A DNA stretch of 64,000 bases from Bacteroidales bacterium UBA6366. GTDB taxonomy: Bacteria > Bacteroidota > Bacteroidia > Bacteroidales > UBA932. Below are positions 9,081-17,022 of the stretch, piece by piece. The notes under the pieces are model-generated. The model was given only the letters and a program-made list of their open reading frames with translations, ran no database searches and was not told the DNA's origin. The number at the start of each line of letters is the position of its first letter. Position 1 is the first letter of the stretch. The stretch is taken from the NCBI GenBank assembly GCA_002438845.1, contig DJRG01000078.1:15044-79043 (forward strand), in the 5' to 3' direction. The position numbers were made by a program, and so were the translations under genes.

Positions 9081-10184
9081 TTATTTGTTGACTACATACA
9101 TAAGGCTAGTAATGAGCTTCTTGCTTGACTCCATTGGGTTCCGGAAATCAATTTGATCGATGTCGGAAATGTCGAGGCGTATGCTCTTTGCGTACGGCGC
9201 ATCATCTATTACAAGAGGCAGTATGGGTTTGTTCATGTTTACGGCATATCCTATCTCGCGAATAACATTAATGGAGGCATTGGAATTTTCGGAACTGATG
9301 AATATCACTGCTTGTGAGATCTCAATGGAGTCAACAATTAGTTCTTTGTAGTTGGAACTGCTGTAGATACCTTCTTTGTCTATCCAGTATTCAATGCCGT
9401 TCTCTTTCAGTATTTCGCAGAGGTAGTCAGCGGTGTCATTATCCTTGCGAGAATAACTGATGAATACCTGATGCTTCATTGTGCTGCGGGTTGGTAAAAC
9501 TATGTCTTTATTGACGGCAGTCATGTCTGAAGAAGTTGCGTTTTCACTCGCAAACTTCCTGTATTCCACCAAAGCGGCTTTTGAGGCAAGATTCTCGAAG
9601 AGTGTGATGTAATCTGATGTGGAGTATATGTTGTAAAGGTCGTATAAGTATAATTCCACGTTGAGTGACTTGTTGGTGTTGCTCAAATTGCGCGCTATGC
9701 CAATGGACATTTGCTCGATTACTTTCTTGATGGGTATTCTGGCGGCTCCTGCACCAATAGCAGGAAATGCTATTGACGATAATTCCATTGCTTGCATCAG
9801 CTGGAAACACTTGTCAATGGCATGTTGCAGGAGGTAATTCAGGACATCTTCCTCCGTGACTTGTTGCGCATTAATCTGCATTCTGCGCTTTTTATCTATT
9901 GTGATGCAGTGGAAGACATATTTCTGTTTTTCCAAACATCCTGCGGTTGTGGCAATTGCATCGCCAAGAGGTACGGGCACCATTTTCTTTGCATCGTTGA
10001 TGATTGAACTGCCGCCGGCATATAGAATGGCTTTGGACACGCCACCGCCCATCGTAACGTAGCAGTTATCTGAACTGACAATGACTTCGGCTTGAGTTTC
10101 GAGAATATTACCAAACTTGACCGTGAGTTTGGAATTGTTGAACATGTACTCTCTGGATTGTATAAGGTCTTGGTTCATATTCAA
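9081..10184 (-). CDS. Macro domain - TIR domain fusion protein
   Basis: 367 residues. Residues about 15-190 match a macro (ADP-ribose-binding) domain: VKFGNILETQAEVIVSSDN, then GGGVSKAILYAGG, and IAFPAIGAGAARIP at the phosphate-binding loop. Residues 236 to about 355 are a TIR domain: HQVFISYSRKDNDTADYL, GIEYWIDKEGI, VIFISSENSNAS and NVIREIGYAV, whose Glu aligns with the catalytic Glu of NAD-cleaving TIRs. No signal or membrane segment, so cytoplasmic. TIR domains produce ADP-ribose or cyclic variants from NAD, and macro domains bind or hydrolyse ADP-ribose derivatives, so one chain may both make and read (or limit) the signal. It starts 99 bp after the zinc-ribbon gene, the largest gap in the run, leaving room for an internal promoter, though none was recognised. 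The macro part is divergent; TIR is clear. Confidence 0.85.
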   Translation of the reverse strand: MNMNQDLIQSREYMFNNSKLTVKFGNILETQAEVIVSSDNCYVTMGGGVSKAILYAGGSSIINDAKKMVPVPLGDAIATTAGCLEKQKYVFHCITIDKKRRMQINAQQVTEEDVLNYLLQHAIDKCFQLMQAMELSSIAFPAIGAGAARIPIKKVIEQMSIGIARNLSNTNKSLNVELYLYDLYNIYSTSDYITLFENLASKAALVEYRKFASENATSSDMTAVNKDIVLPTRSTMKHQVFISYSRKDNDTADYLCEILKENGIEYWIDKEGIYSSSNYKELIVDSIEISQAVIFISSENSNASINVIREIGYAVNMNKPILPLVIDDAPYAKSIRLDISDIDQIDFRNPMESSKKLITSLMYVVNK

Positions 10185-10283
10185 GGTTGGTTATTTCGAA
10201 TATGTATGCACTATTGCTCTGCTATTCAGTATGATGTATGCTACTAGAATTATTTGTTGATTGTGAATATTCTATTGAAACAT

Positions 10284-10811
10284 TCAAATTGCATTTCCAC
10301 AGGAGTTACACTGCTTTACATTAACCGGATTTCTGGCCCCGCAGTGCGTGCAGAATTTTGTGGAGGATTTGTCGTTTGCCGATGATTGTGTACTACTGAA
10401 CGAACTCGCTTCGCTATAATACCTATTAACCACCTCATTAGCCACCGCCAGCGCCCTGTCGTCGAGCTGCGATTGCTTGACGAGGCCCCAGAGCTGGGTG
10501 AGAAGGACGGGCCAGAAGAAGAGCATGGAGATGATGGTGGGGATGGCTTGCTGGCCCCAGATGCCGACACCGGCTTCGAAGCTGATGTTGCCGCCTTGGG
10601 GGAGGAGGGTGACTTTCAGGGCGGTTTTCATGCCGAGCACTGCTTTGAACAGGCCGCCTTTACTGATGGAAATGTCACATCCGCCGCTGCAAAGGGTGTC
10701 TATGCTGACCTCGAATCCGTCTTTCCCGAAATCTTTCTGAATATGTTCGGCTATCTGAGGGATGAGCGACGGCGAACCGTAAATGACTGTTTTAGTGCAG
10801 AATGTGGACAT
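10284..10811 (-). CDS. Zinc-ribbon protein with one membrane segment
   Basis: 175 residues. The first 85 or so are soluble beta-rich sequence (MSTFCTKTVIYGSPSLI...), followed by a membrane helix around IPTIISMLFFWPVLLTQLW, a Ser/Thr-rich linker, and a C-terminal CxxC...CxxC zinc ribbon (FCTHCGARNPVNVKQCNSCG). No enzyme motif is seen. It starts 3 bp after the preceding small gene, so is co-translated with it. The neighbouring M48-like protease has a similar C-terminal zinc ribbon, which may indicate that the two are recruited to the same partner. Function unknown. Confidence 0.7.
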   Translation of the reverse strand: MSTFCTKTVIYGSPSLIPQIAEHIQKDFGKDGFEVSIDTLCSGGCDISISKGGLFKAVLGMKTALKVTLLPQGGNISFEAGVGIWGQQAIPTIISMLFFWPVLLTQLWGLVKQSQLDDRALAVANEVVNRYYSEASSFSSTQSSANDKSSTKFCTHCGARNPVNVKQCNSCGNAI

Positions 10812-10814
10812 GGT

Positions 10815-11072
10815 TTATCTGTTGATGTTCTGAATTGAGTAAAAGTTGTACACGGCGTAGAGGACTCCCGACTCAACCAGCAGATCCTTGATCTCTGACA
10901 GTTGCTCTTCGGTATAGCGGGTCTCCATATCATGCAGGATCCCGATCACCTTGTCGGACTGCGCTTTGACCTCGTCCTCGGTGACGATGCCGTCTTCCAT
11001 GATGACCTTGAATGAGGCATTCTCGGCGACTATTCCATCGATGTCTAATATTCCGTTCTTGTCGAAAAACAT
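10815..11072 (-). CDS. Small acidic protein of unknown function
   Basis: 85 residues if started at the ATG at 11072 (MFFDKNGILDIDGIVAEN), which lies 22 bp after the M48 stop. An upstream ATG at 11138 would overlap the protease gene by 44 bp and adds a low-complexity leader, so I prefer the shorter form. Mostly helical, acidic, with no recognised motif; ends FYSIQNINR. It sits between the M48-like protease and the zinc-ribbon membrane protein with minimal gaps, suggesting the three act together. Confidence 0.65.
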   Translation of the reverse strand: MFFDKNGILDIDGIVAENASFKVIMEDGIVTEDEVKAQSDKVIGILHDMETRYTEEQLSEIKDLLVESGVLYAVYNFYSIQNINR

Positions 11073-11094
11073 GTTGTTGCTGCTTTTAGGATAT

Positions 11095-11973
11095 TCATAA
11101 TTTGGTTCCACAGTACTTGCAGTAGGCCCAGTCGTCATGGACGAGCATACCGCAATTTGGACACTTTCTACTATAGGCTTCCCATTTGAGACTCTCCATT
11201 AAATTCTGATATTGGGGACTTTGTCCCCATTTCAAAATCTCGCGGACACGCACGGCCGCGAACGGATGGTCTTGCTTTGCGATGGCATAAAGCTGAAGCG
11301 ACTTGTTCCAAAGGTTCTCGTTCTTGATTTCATCATATTGATCCGCCTGTCTGGCCCATTCATCGAAATTGATCTCCTGTGTGATGGCGCGTGGACCTCC
11401 AGACAGTCTCGCCATCACACGGGTGATGATTTCCGGGGAAGAGATCACGCAACCGCACCTGTCGCAAGACAACTCACTTTTGCGGGACCAGTACAGCAGG
11501 GCGAGTTGGATTGGCAGAGCCAGCGGCCCTAATATTCCAAGAGAGGCCGCGCCACTGAATATGATCTGTGCGATGCTGTGGTAAAGAACATGATGGCAGA
11601 CAATATGCCCGCACTCATGGGCGATGACGGCATCAAGCTCATCATCATCCATCATCTCAACCAAACCTGATGTGATGGTTATGAATATCCTCGTGTCGCC
11701 GAATGTGAACGCATTCGGCATCGGATCCATCTGGAGGTAGAACTCTGGCTCCTGAATGCCAAGTTTGCCGCAGATTGGAGGCAGGTGATTGTAGAGGTTG
11801 GGCAACTGGGTAGGGGAGAGCCGTATGGCCGTGGCCATGTTCAACCCGTACTGGAGTTCCTCAAATCCAAGAGAGAGGATCTTTTTCACTAACGCCGGAA
11901 ATCCTGGAATGCCTTCCAACTGCCTGAGCGCCGCGGCGTCTTCGGGGTGTATGAAGTCTGATGCCTTTATCAT
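11095..11973 (-). CDS. M48-like zinc metallopeptidase with C-terminal zinc ribbon
   Basis: 292 residues. The metal-binding HExxH is at 119-123 (IAHECGHIVCHH), followed by a hydrophobic hairpin (QIIFSGAASLGILGPLALPI) and the third-ligand Glu in SRKSELSCDR, the arrangement of M48 (Ste24/HtpX-type) proteases. The C-terminus is a zinc ribbon (KCPNCGMLV...YCKYCGTKL). No signal peptide; the hydrophobic part may be membrane-associated. It begins 10 bp after the channel gene. M48 enzymes usually handle membrane or misfolded proteins; here the neighbours suggest that it processes a component of the RyR/TIR system, which is inference. Confidence 0.85.
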   Translation of the reverse strand: MIKASDFIHPEDAAALRQLEGIPGFPALVKKILSLGFEELQYGLNMATAIRLSPTQLPNLYNHLPPICGKLGIQEPEFYLQMDPMPNAFTFGDTRIFITITSGLVEMMDDDELDAVIAHECGHIVCHHVLYHSIAQIIFSGAASLGILGPLALPIQLALLYWSRKSELSCDRCGCVISSPEIITRVMARLSGGPRAITQEINFDEWARQADQYDEIKNENLWNKSLQLYAIAKQDHPFAAVRVREILKWGQSPQYQNLMESLKWEAYSRKCPNCGMLVHDDWAYCKYCGTKL

Positions 11974-11983
11974 GTCGAATATT

Positions 11984-14533
11984 TTATACTAACTCTTTAT
12001 TCAGTGACTCAACCACGGATAGAATTTCAGGAATGCATGCATTGAACACCTCGTCATATAAATGGTTCTGAGGATCGTCATGCTCAAGTTGAGAGTACGA
12101 ACGGATGTCCAGATGTGCTTTTTCTCTCCCGTTCTGTTTTGAATTTTTGAACGCTTTGGCGTTGCCAGCTCCTTCGTTATTCAAAAGAGATAGGTATTCT
12201 TTGTTTTCGTTTTCAGTGTAAGCTCTGAGTCCCATCAGCAACTGCTGCGTGTTCCATCTGTTATGTTCGCATTCCGCCATGCTTGTTTTGCTTGACTCCA
12301 TTTTTTGCTCGAGAAGGTTCTTGTCGCATCGATACTTGTCGCCGGAATATCCGATGCTTCTTAACTTTGTTTTGAAACTGTTTGAAAGGTATTTATTTGA
12401 CCATTTGTTGAATATTGAAAGAGTCTTCCATGCATTCCTGGCTGGTCTCATGAACTCTTTTGTTCCACTGGCGGAAGTGCATGTTTGGATTTCCTGTATG
12501 ATCTCATTTATGATATCTTTCAGATGATTTTTACTGTCGTTTGAAATGGAACCAAATGGATCGCTGCAATAAACGAAATTACATAGCATCGCACAATAAT
12601 ATGAAGCCTTGTTAACGGTGAAGTCCGCATCATGCATACCGAATGGCCGTAATTTTGAGTACCGCTTGTGTATTGGATTCTTATTATTGTCATCTATTTC
12701 CGTGAAATACAGATTGTACAAGATCTCAGAAGACTCGGACTGATAGACAAGGATTTGCTGTGCTTTGTCATAGACATTTGCCGGTAGGTATATACCCTCA
12801 GCAATGGCTTCATTAGAGAGTTTGTTGCAGATTGCTATTGTAAGCAGTGATTTGCCGTTGCAAGAAGCATTGTCCGTTATTCCATCATCGGTGCAAGAAT
12901 ATGCTTCTTCGGCAGATTGTCGTAGATATTCCTGAACTCCAGGTTGTTCTACAGATCCTTTTATGAACTCCCATTCAATGTCAAGGAAGTTAGGACCAAG
13001 GTATTTATATTCACTCATTTCATTATGCAGTGGATCAATCCATTCAGCGTTTAATGCATATTCTCGTCCAGACAAGTCCAGATACCGGAGCCTCGCAAGA
13101 TTGAACAGATTCTGGTATTTTCCCATGAAGAAATACATTTCGTTCTCTGCATTTGGGTCGATGAAAGTGATCTTTGTCCGGTGATGCTTATCCCCGGAGA
13201 TCTTGAAGTTCGGGAAATGTGCTATCTGTGCCGCCTGTATCGCAACTGCTATTCCCATCTTCGTCATTCCAACTACTATTAGATGAACGTTCTTCTCTGA
13301 ATCTGAAGTGATTCCTGATCCATCAAGCGGGGTGTAGTTGATTATCCTTTGCTCACTGTCCGCTTTACCCTTTTCAGAGTATACTCCATCAACAAATATC
13401 TTTTGCGCCCAGTTCTCGTAGCAATTGAATGGTATGAAGACAAGGTGCTTCTTTATATTCTCCGGAAGGTCAGAGAATTGGAACACTGAATATGTCGTCT
13501 GGTATTCGAACTGTACCCGGCAGACTATCCTTCTCTGGATTTTTTTCAGCGTTAGATAGCTGGCGATGTTATGAACGCATCTCATGTTTTGAGTGTCGTG
13601 ATAACTGGCTGAATCATCGCCGTTTCTATTTTCCCCAAGCACGTATATTTCTGTAGCGAGTTCGATAGGAATATTCTTTATCTCTTCGACGGAATCCAGC
13701 TGTCCTTTGTAGATGACAAGGCGCTCAGAGTCCTCCTCGTTAAGGTAAGATGCGATTCTGTCCCGGATCTCCTTGGCATCGCCATTTGTCAGAAGGACAA
13801 CATAATACGGCCGGCCTTTTTTTGTCTCTCCCTTACCATCCAAAATATTCTTGATGATAGTCGGTGCGTTCTCACTAGCTCCGATCACCACGGCGATTTT
13901 GTTGCCGGCATATTCTCTTGAATTACGGAATGCCCTGAAACTTCTCCTTTTGTAGCGTATTTCTCCGTTCGTCCATTGTGATTTCCTCCGCTCGAACCAG
14001 CTTGTCAACGTGGAAATCAGCAAGCCGTTAAGAAGTATTATTCCGATAATCGCAATCATCACAGACCAAGGTCTTCCCATGGCGGTAGTCATGTGCTGGA
14101 TTCCAGGATTTACGAAGTGATAGTACACATTCCAGAACAGAGAGTTGCTGTCGGCAAGATTTTCTGTAAACAAATCGGATGGTTTAATGACACATCCTTG
14201 GTAATGAATAGCATCACAAATTAGATTGTGAATCTCGAAAAGAGCGGCAATGACGAATGGCACCAAAATGACGAGCGTGATTATTTTCATGATGAAATGG
14301 CCTTTCACCAATATTCTATCCCGCTCAATGGGATGCCATAGGCAGATGTAAATATAACGCCCACAGATTAATCCTGCAATTGCTCCGATTGCGCATATCC
14401 AATACTGTGGTTCTGTCCTTGCAAGATAAATAGCTGCGATTAACATCGTCAAGCAAGCAGGAAATATAATTCTGTCGGCCTTGTCGATAACCGCAAATAC
14501 TTTGGATATGATTGAATTAGGCTTGTTATGCAT
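11984..14533 (-). CDS. CASTOR-like ion channel subunit: 4 TM, tandem TrkA-N/RCK-type domains, C-terminal RyR-like segment
   Basis: 849 residues. Four hydrophobic segments lie at about 20-40, 44-62, 78-100 and 152-178. Between the last two, the stretch LFWNVYYHFVNPG resembles the pore segment W...DPG of CASTOR/POLLUX-type channels. Two Rossmann-like TrkA-N folds follow: KIAVVIGASENAP near 208 and HLIVVGMTKMGIA near 430. Near the C-terminus, MAECEHNRWNTQQLLMGLRAY (from residue 752) resembles the prokaryotic RyR motif (EHNRW.AE..L.GW.YG). It follows the separate RyR gene by 34 bp. Inferred role: a gated inner-membrane ion channel whose cytoplasmic domains sense a nucleotide. It is more AT-rich than flanking housekeeping genes. 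The TrkA-N call is solid; channel function and ligand are inferred. Confidence 0.75.
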   Translation of the reverse strand: MHNKPNSIISKVFAVIDKADRIIFPACLTMLIAAIYLARTEPQYWICAIGAIAGLICGRYIYICLWHPIERDRILVKGHFIMKIITLVILVPFVIAALFEIHNLICDAIHYQGCVIKPSDLFTENLADSNSLFWNVYYHFVNPGIQHMTTAMGRPWSVMIAIIGIILLNGLLISTLTSWFERRKSQWTNGEIRYKRRSFRAFRNSREYAGNKIAVVIGASENAPTIIKNILDGKGETKKGRPYYVVLLTNGDAKEIRDRIASYLNEEDSERLVIYKGQLDSVEEIKNIPIELATEIYVLGENRNGDDSASYHDTQNMRCVHNIASYLTLKKIQRRIVCRVQFEYQTTYSVFQFSDLPENIKKHLVFIPFNCYENWAQKIFVDGVYSEKGKADSEQRIINYTPLDGSGITSDSEKNVHLIVVGMTKMGIAVAIQAAQIAHFPNFKISGDKHHRTKITFIDPNAENEMYFFMGKYQNLFNLARLRYLDLSGREYALNAEWIDPLHNEMSEYKYLGPNFLDIEWEFIKGSVEQPGVQEYLRQSAEEAYSCTDDGITDNASCNGKSLLTIAICNKLSNEAIAEGIYLPANVYDKAQQILVYQSESSEILYNLYFTEIDDNNKNPIHKRYSKLRPFGMHDADFTVNKASYYCAMLCNFVYCSDPFGSISNDSKNHLKDIINEIIQEIQTCTSASGTKEFMRPARNAWKTLSIFNKWSNKYLSNSFKTKLRSIGYSGDKYRCDKNLLEQKMESSKTSMAECEHNRWNTQQLLMGLRAYTENENKEYLSLLNNEGAGNAKAFKNSKQNGREKAHLDIRSYSQLEHDDPQNHLYDEVFNACIPEILSVVESLNKELV

Positions 14534-14567
14534 CTGGTTGACTTTGATAGAATAACTAATTGCTTGA

Positions 14568-14990
14568 TTATTTTGACGATAGGTTGGGTTGCCCGCTGAG
14601 GTGCCACAGCGCTTTCAGTGTGGCCTCGACAGTGGCGCGGTCATATTCCTTTTCGCTTTCGGGAAGATCTTCGTAGCGGCAGATGCATGGATGAAACTTG
14701 TGCTTATCATCTCGTGTGGTTCCATACCGCCAACCCTCGGCGATGCGTTTGGCGGCCCAGACTTCATGGACATTCATTGCGATCGTTTCAACCTTTGACT
14801 GCATGTATTCTGGCAATATTACTTTGGAAAGATCAAGAGGATGAGGAATATACCCGTTTTTCCCCGCTCTTGTGGCATCACTATTTTCACTCATGAGTTT
14901 GTGCTCCCATGAGTTATTGGTGCTATTTTCGTTGCCGAGCAAATTGCCATTTGCAATTATGCTGGTAGGCTGTACCGTTTTATTGTTCAT
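14568..14990 (-). CDS. RyR (ryanodine receptor) domain protein
   Basis: 140 residues. After a low-complexity N-terminus (1-60), residues about 62-135 are a clear RyR domain: NVHEVWAAKRIAEGWRYG, then RDDKHKFHPC, and DLPESEKEYDRATVEATLKA. In eukaryotic ryanodine receptors this module is repeated in the cytosolic part; free-standing bacterial versions are known, but their ligand is not established to my knowledge. It is the first gene of the minus-strand run and lies directly before a channel with a second, weaker RyR-like segment. The family call is very secure; the role as a sensor subunit is inferred from context. Confidence 0.9.
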   Translation of the reverse strand: MNNKTVQPTSIIANGNLLGNENSTNNSWEHKLMSENSDATRAGKNGYIPHPLDLSKVILPEYMQSKVETIAMNVHEVWAAKRIAEGWRYGTTRDDKHKFHPCICRYEDLPESEKEYDRATVEATLKALWHLSGQPNLSSK

Positions 14991-15238
14991 TGTGAGTTTG
15001 CCTTGTTGGTTCTACAATGGTTTTCCATAGTTTAATTTCAATAGTTATAAACAAAATAGTGTAGGGTTCCGTGTTGCTTGTTCAACTGAGGGCTCTGACA
15101 AAGCCTGAATAAAGACAAGCGGTACGGTACTCCACACCTGTATGAAATGAACGGTGGGGCGATGCAAAATGCACACCAACCCTGCGTCAGTTCTGTGCGT
15201 GAAGAGAGTGTAGCTTTGTCCCTTTATTCCTTGTAAAC

Positions 15239-15263
15239 TGTCAGATTCTCAGGTTGAGGACGG
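15239..15263 (+). repeat. Short direct repeat, copy 1 of 2
   Basis: TGTCAGATTCTCAGGTTGAG followed by GACGG. A near-identical copy (TGTCAGATTTTCAGTTGAGG then AGACGG) lies at 15666-15691. Both follow a CCCTT-containing stretch. Seen only twice in this window. Confidence 0.45.
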
Positions 15264-15515
15264 TGCGTCAACACTTTCGTATGTTAATGGGCCTGTGCGG
15301 CCGTTGCGGTTAAATTCCGTTGGGGCGAATTTAGCCAGAAATATTCATTAATCAAATATTCTCGGGGTGTTTTTAGGTGTTTTTTTATTTGAATAATTCG
15401 TTTGTGGCTCACAACGTAAGAGCGGTGCGGTTAGTGGAAATGCCGATTTTGCGGACGAGAAAGTCGGAATTGCGGAATTGCGGAGTTGTTTGTCAGAAGG
15501 TTAGGTGTCCGTATC

Positions 15516-15540
15516 TGGCGCTTCGACAAGCTCAGCGACC
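15516..15540 (-). repeat. REP-like element
   Basis: Contains CGCTTCGACAAGCTCAGCGA followed by CC, the reverse-strand form of the dispersed palindromic element that occurs at about ten sites in the window. This copy is in non-coding DNA. Confidence 0.65.
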
Positions 15541-15665
15541 AAACCCCGTACTATGTGGAGGGGTTCCAGGCTCAGCGACCTAACCCGTGCTTGGGGGCTT
15601 GGCTTTGAGTGACACGGCAACACATGAAAGAGCCTGGGAGGGTTTCTCCCTTGATTCAAATGAAA

Positions 15666-15691
15666 TGTCAGATTTTCAGTTGAGGAGACGG
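15666..15691 (+). repeat. Short direct repeat, copy 2 of 2
   Basis: Second copy of the motif at 15239-15263, with one substitution and small indels; about 430 bp downstream in the same non-coding region. Confidence 0.45.
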
Positions 15692-15899
15692 GCTCTCCCA
15701 AGGCTCTAAGTGTCCGCCGCGACAAGAATGGCCGCGGAAGTTATGGGCGAATATATGCACTATTCGGCGAAAATCCAAATTCTTTTGGCAATGAATATGT
15801 TAGGAATATGTCAATTGGCTGAGTGATAGATTCGGCGTATTCTTTGACTCTATATTGAATAAAGAGGAAAAGAACTTCTATGAATATGAAAATATTCAC

Positions 15900-15907
15900 T
15901 ACCTTTG
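15900..15907 (+). promoter_or_regulatory. Possible -7 element (TACCTTTG)
   Basis: Matches the Bacteroidetes TAnnTTTG -7 consensus about 90 bp before the gene at 15997. No good TTTG at -33 was seen, so this is tentative. Confidence 0.35.
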
Positions 15908-15996
15908 TGGCGTTCCGGTGCCGGATGAGATGAACCAACTCGTGCGGTAGAATAGAGACCTTGGAGGTGTGATAATATAATAACCAATTTAGAATC

Positions 15997-16923
15997 ATGG
16001 GAATATTCAATTTTTTTAAAGGGAAGAAACAGGGGAATGATGAGAAGAGTGTCGCTTCTCGGGGAGACGTGGAGAAGGGAATGTCTCTGGCGGAGTGCGT
16101 GGAGCTGATGTTCAGGAATGCGGGGATTCGGCCGCACATTGACGGGAGCAAGTACTTGGCGGAAGTGCAGGCGAGGCATTGTGTGTTCACACCGGTGCTT
16201 GTGGTGGAGGGGAACAGACTGATCATCATGGTGCGGTTCCCGGCGCCGGTGCCGGAGCAGTTCGCATATTCGGTGAACTATGAGGTGGAAAGGATCAATG
16301 GGATGTATAGGAATGTGGAGGTGACTTTGAGTCATAATGATGACGGAGATTTTACGATATATTCAATGATCATCAAGGAATATGACAGCGTCTCCGCCGA
16401 GACGGCTGACAAGATCAGGATTCTGATGCTGTGTGCCGTGGATGCCATTGACGAGGATAATTTCAAGTCGCTGATGTGCTCGTTGATCGGTCACAGGGAT
16501 TATTCTGAATTGGAGGCGCGGATGATAGAGGGGAGCACCGTCAGCGGTGAAGGAGATGTCCAGGGGCAGATTCCGGGAGGCTATGTCCCTCTTTTGAAAG
16601 AGTCCGGTGACATCAGCTGCCCTCGTTTTCTGGGTCGTTTGCTTGTCTATGCGACGGACATCATCGAGAAGAAGATTTCTAAGGAGGTCGCCAGTGATCT
16701 GCTGACGAGGCAGACTCCGTTCGATGAGATTGTCCAGCGGGCATACGACGTGGCTGATGAGAACGAGCGTGATTTGCTTCGGAAACTCCGCTATCTTGGA
16801 AAGGCCAAAGCTACGGATCACGATGATGACAATGATTTCATGATCGGGCGTCTTGAGGCTTTGGGCATGATCCAAGGCAACCCTTGGGCGTTGCTTTCGG
16901 GGGATGGCCTTGGCGGTCACTGA
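15997..16923 (+). CDS. Hypothetical protein, possible YbjN-like fold
   Basis: 308 residues, soluble, no signal peptide, starting MGIFNFFKGKKQGND. Residues about 30-150 alternate strands and helices in a manner that recalls YbjN/secretion-chaperone folds (SLAECVELMFRNAGI..., then FTPVLVVEGNRLIIMVRF), but I cannot confirm a family. The C-terminal half is helical and acidic. It is a single plus-strand gene between the island leader and a convergent minus-strand rsmG cluster, separated from it by a REP hairpin. Function unknown. Confidence 0.65.
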   Translation: MGIFNFFKGKKQGNDEKSVASRGDVEKGMSLAECVELMFRNAGIRPHIDGSKYLAEVQARHCVFTPVLVVEGNRLIIMVRFPAPVPEQFAYSVNYEVERINGMYRNVEVTLSHNDDGDFTIYSMIIKEYDSVSAETADKIRILMLCAVDAIDEDNFKSLMCSLIGHRDYSELEARMIEGSTVSGEGDVQGQIPGGYVPLLKESGDISCPRFLGRLLVYATDIIEKKISKEVASDLLTRQTPFDEIVQRAYDVADENERDLLRKLRYLGKAKATDHDDDNDFMIGRLEALGMIQGNPWALLSGDGLGGH

Positions 16924-16948
16924 GGTCACTTGGCCACTTGGCCACTGT

Positions 16949-17013
16949 GGTCACTGAGCTTGCCGAAGTGACTGGATAAACGAGAAACGGTCGCTTCGGC
17001 AAGCTCAGTGACC
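16949..17013. repeat. Inverted pair of REP-like elements; likely bidirectional terminator
   Basis: Two copies in opposite orientation: GGTCACTGAGCTTGCCGAAG plus TGACT at 16949-16973, and GGTCGCTTCGGCAAGCTCAG plus TGACC at 16989-17013. They can fold into a long hairpin around a 15-nt loop. The pair lies exactly between the convergent genes ending at 16923 (+) and 17023 (-), so a terminator role is plausible. Confidence 0.7.
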
Positions 17014-17022
17014 AGTGTGGAA

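Larger units (their letters stand above)
14991..15996. other. 1-kb non-coding region upstream of the RyR operon and of the gene at 15997
   Basis: No convincing coding frame on either strand. It must contain the promoter of the minus-strand island, but I find no TAnnTTTG element there. It holds a short repeated motif (15239-15263 and 15666-15691), one REP-like unit (15516-15540) and partial REP sequence near 15562-15580. The part 15060-15370 looks like leader or degenerate element DNA and might encode an RNA, but I cannot assign it. Confidence 0.4.

Noticed and set aside
10386..10838. 150-codon plus-strand frame
   Set aside because: Antisense to the zinc-ribbon protein gene, which has clear CxxC motifs and sits in an operon.
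15061..15370. Possible group II intron, tmRNA or RNase P RNA
   Set aside because: Some fragments looked suggestive, but no diagnostic conserved core (intron domain V, tmRNA tag frame, RNase P GAGGAAAGTCC) was found.
15741..16335. Two minus-strand frames of about 160 codons overlapping the gene at 15997
   Set aside because: Proline/histidine-rich translations typical of antisense frames; the plus-strand protein is more natural.
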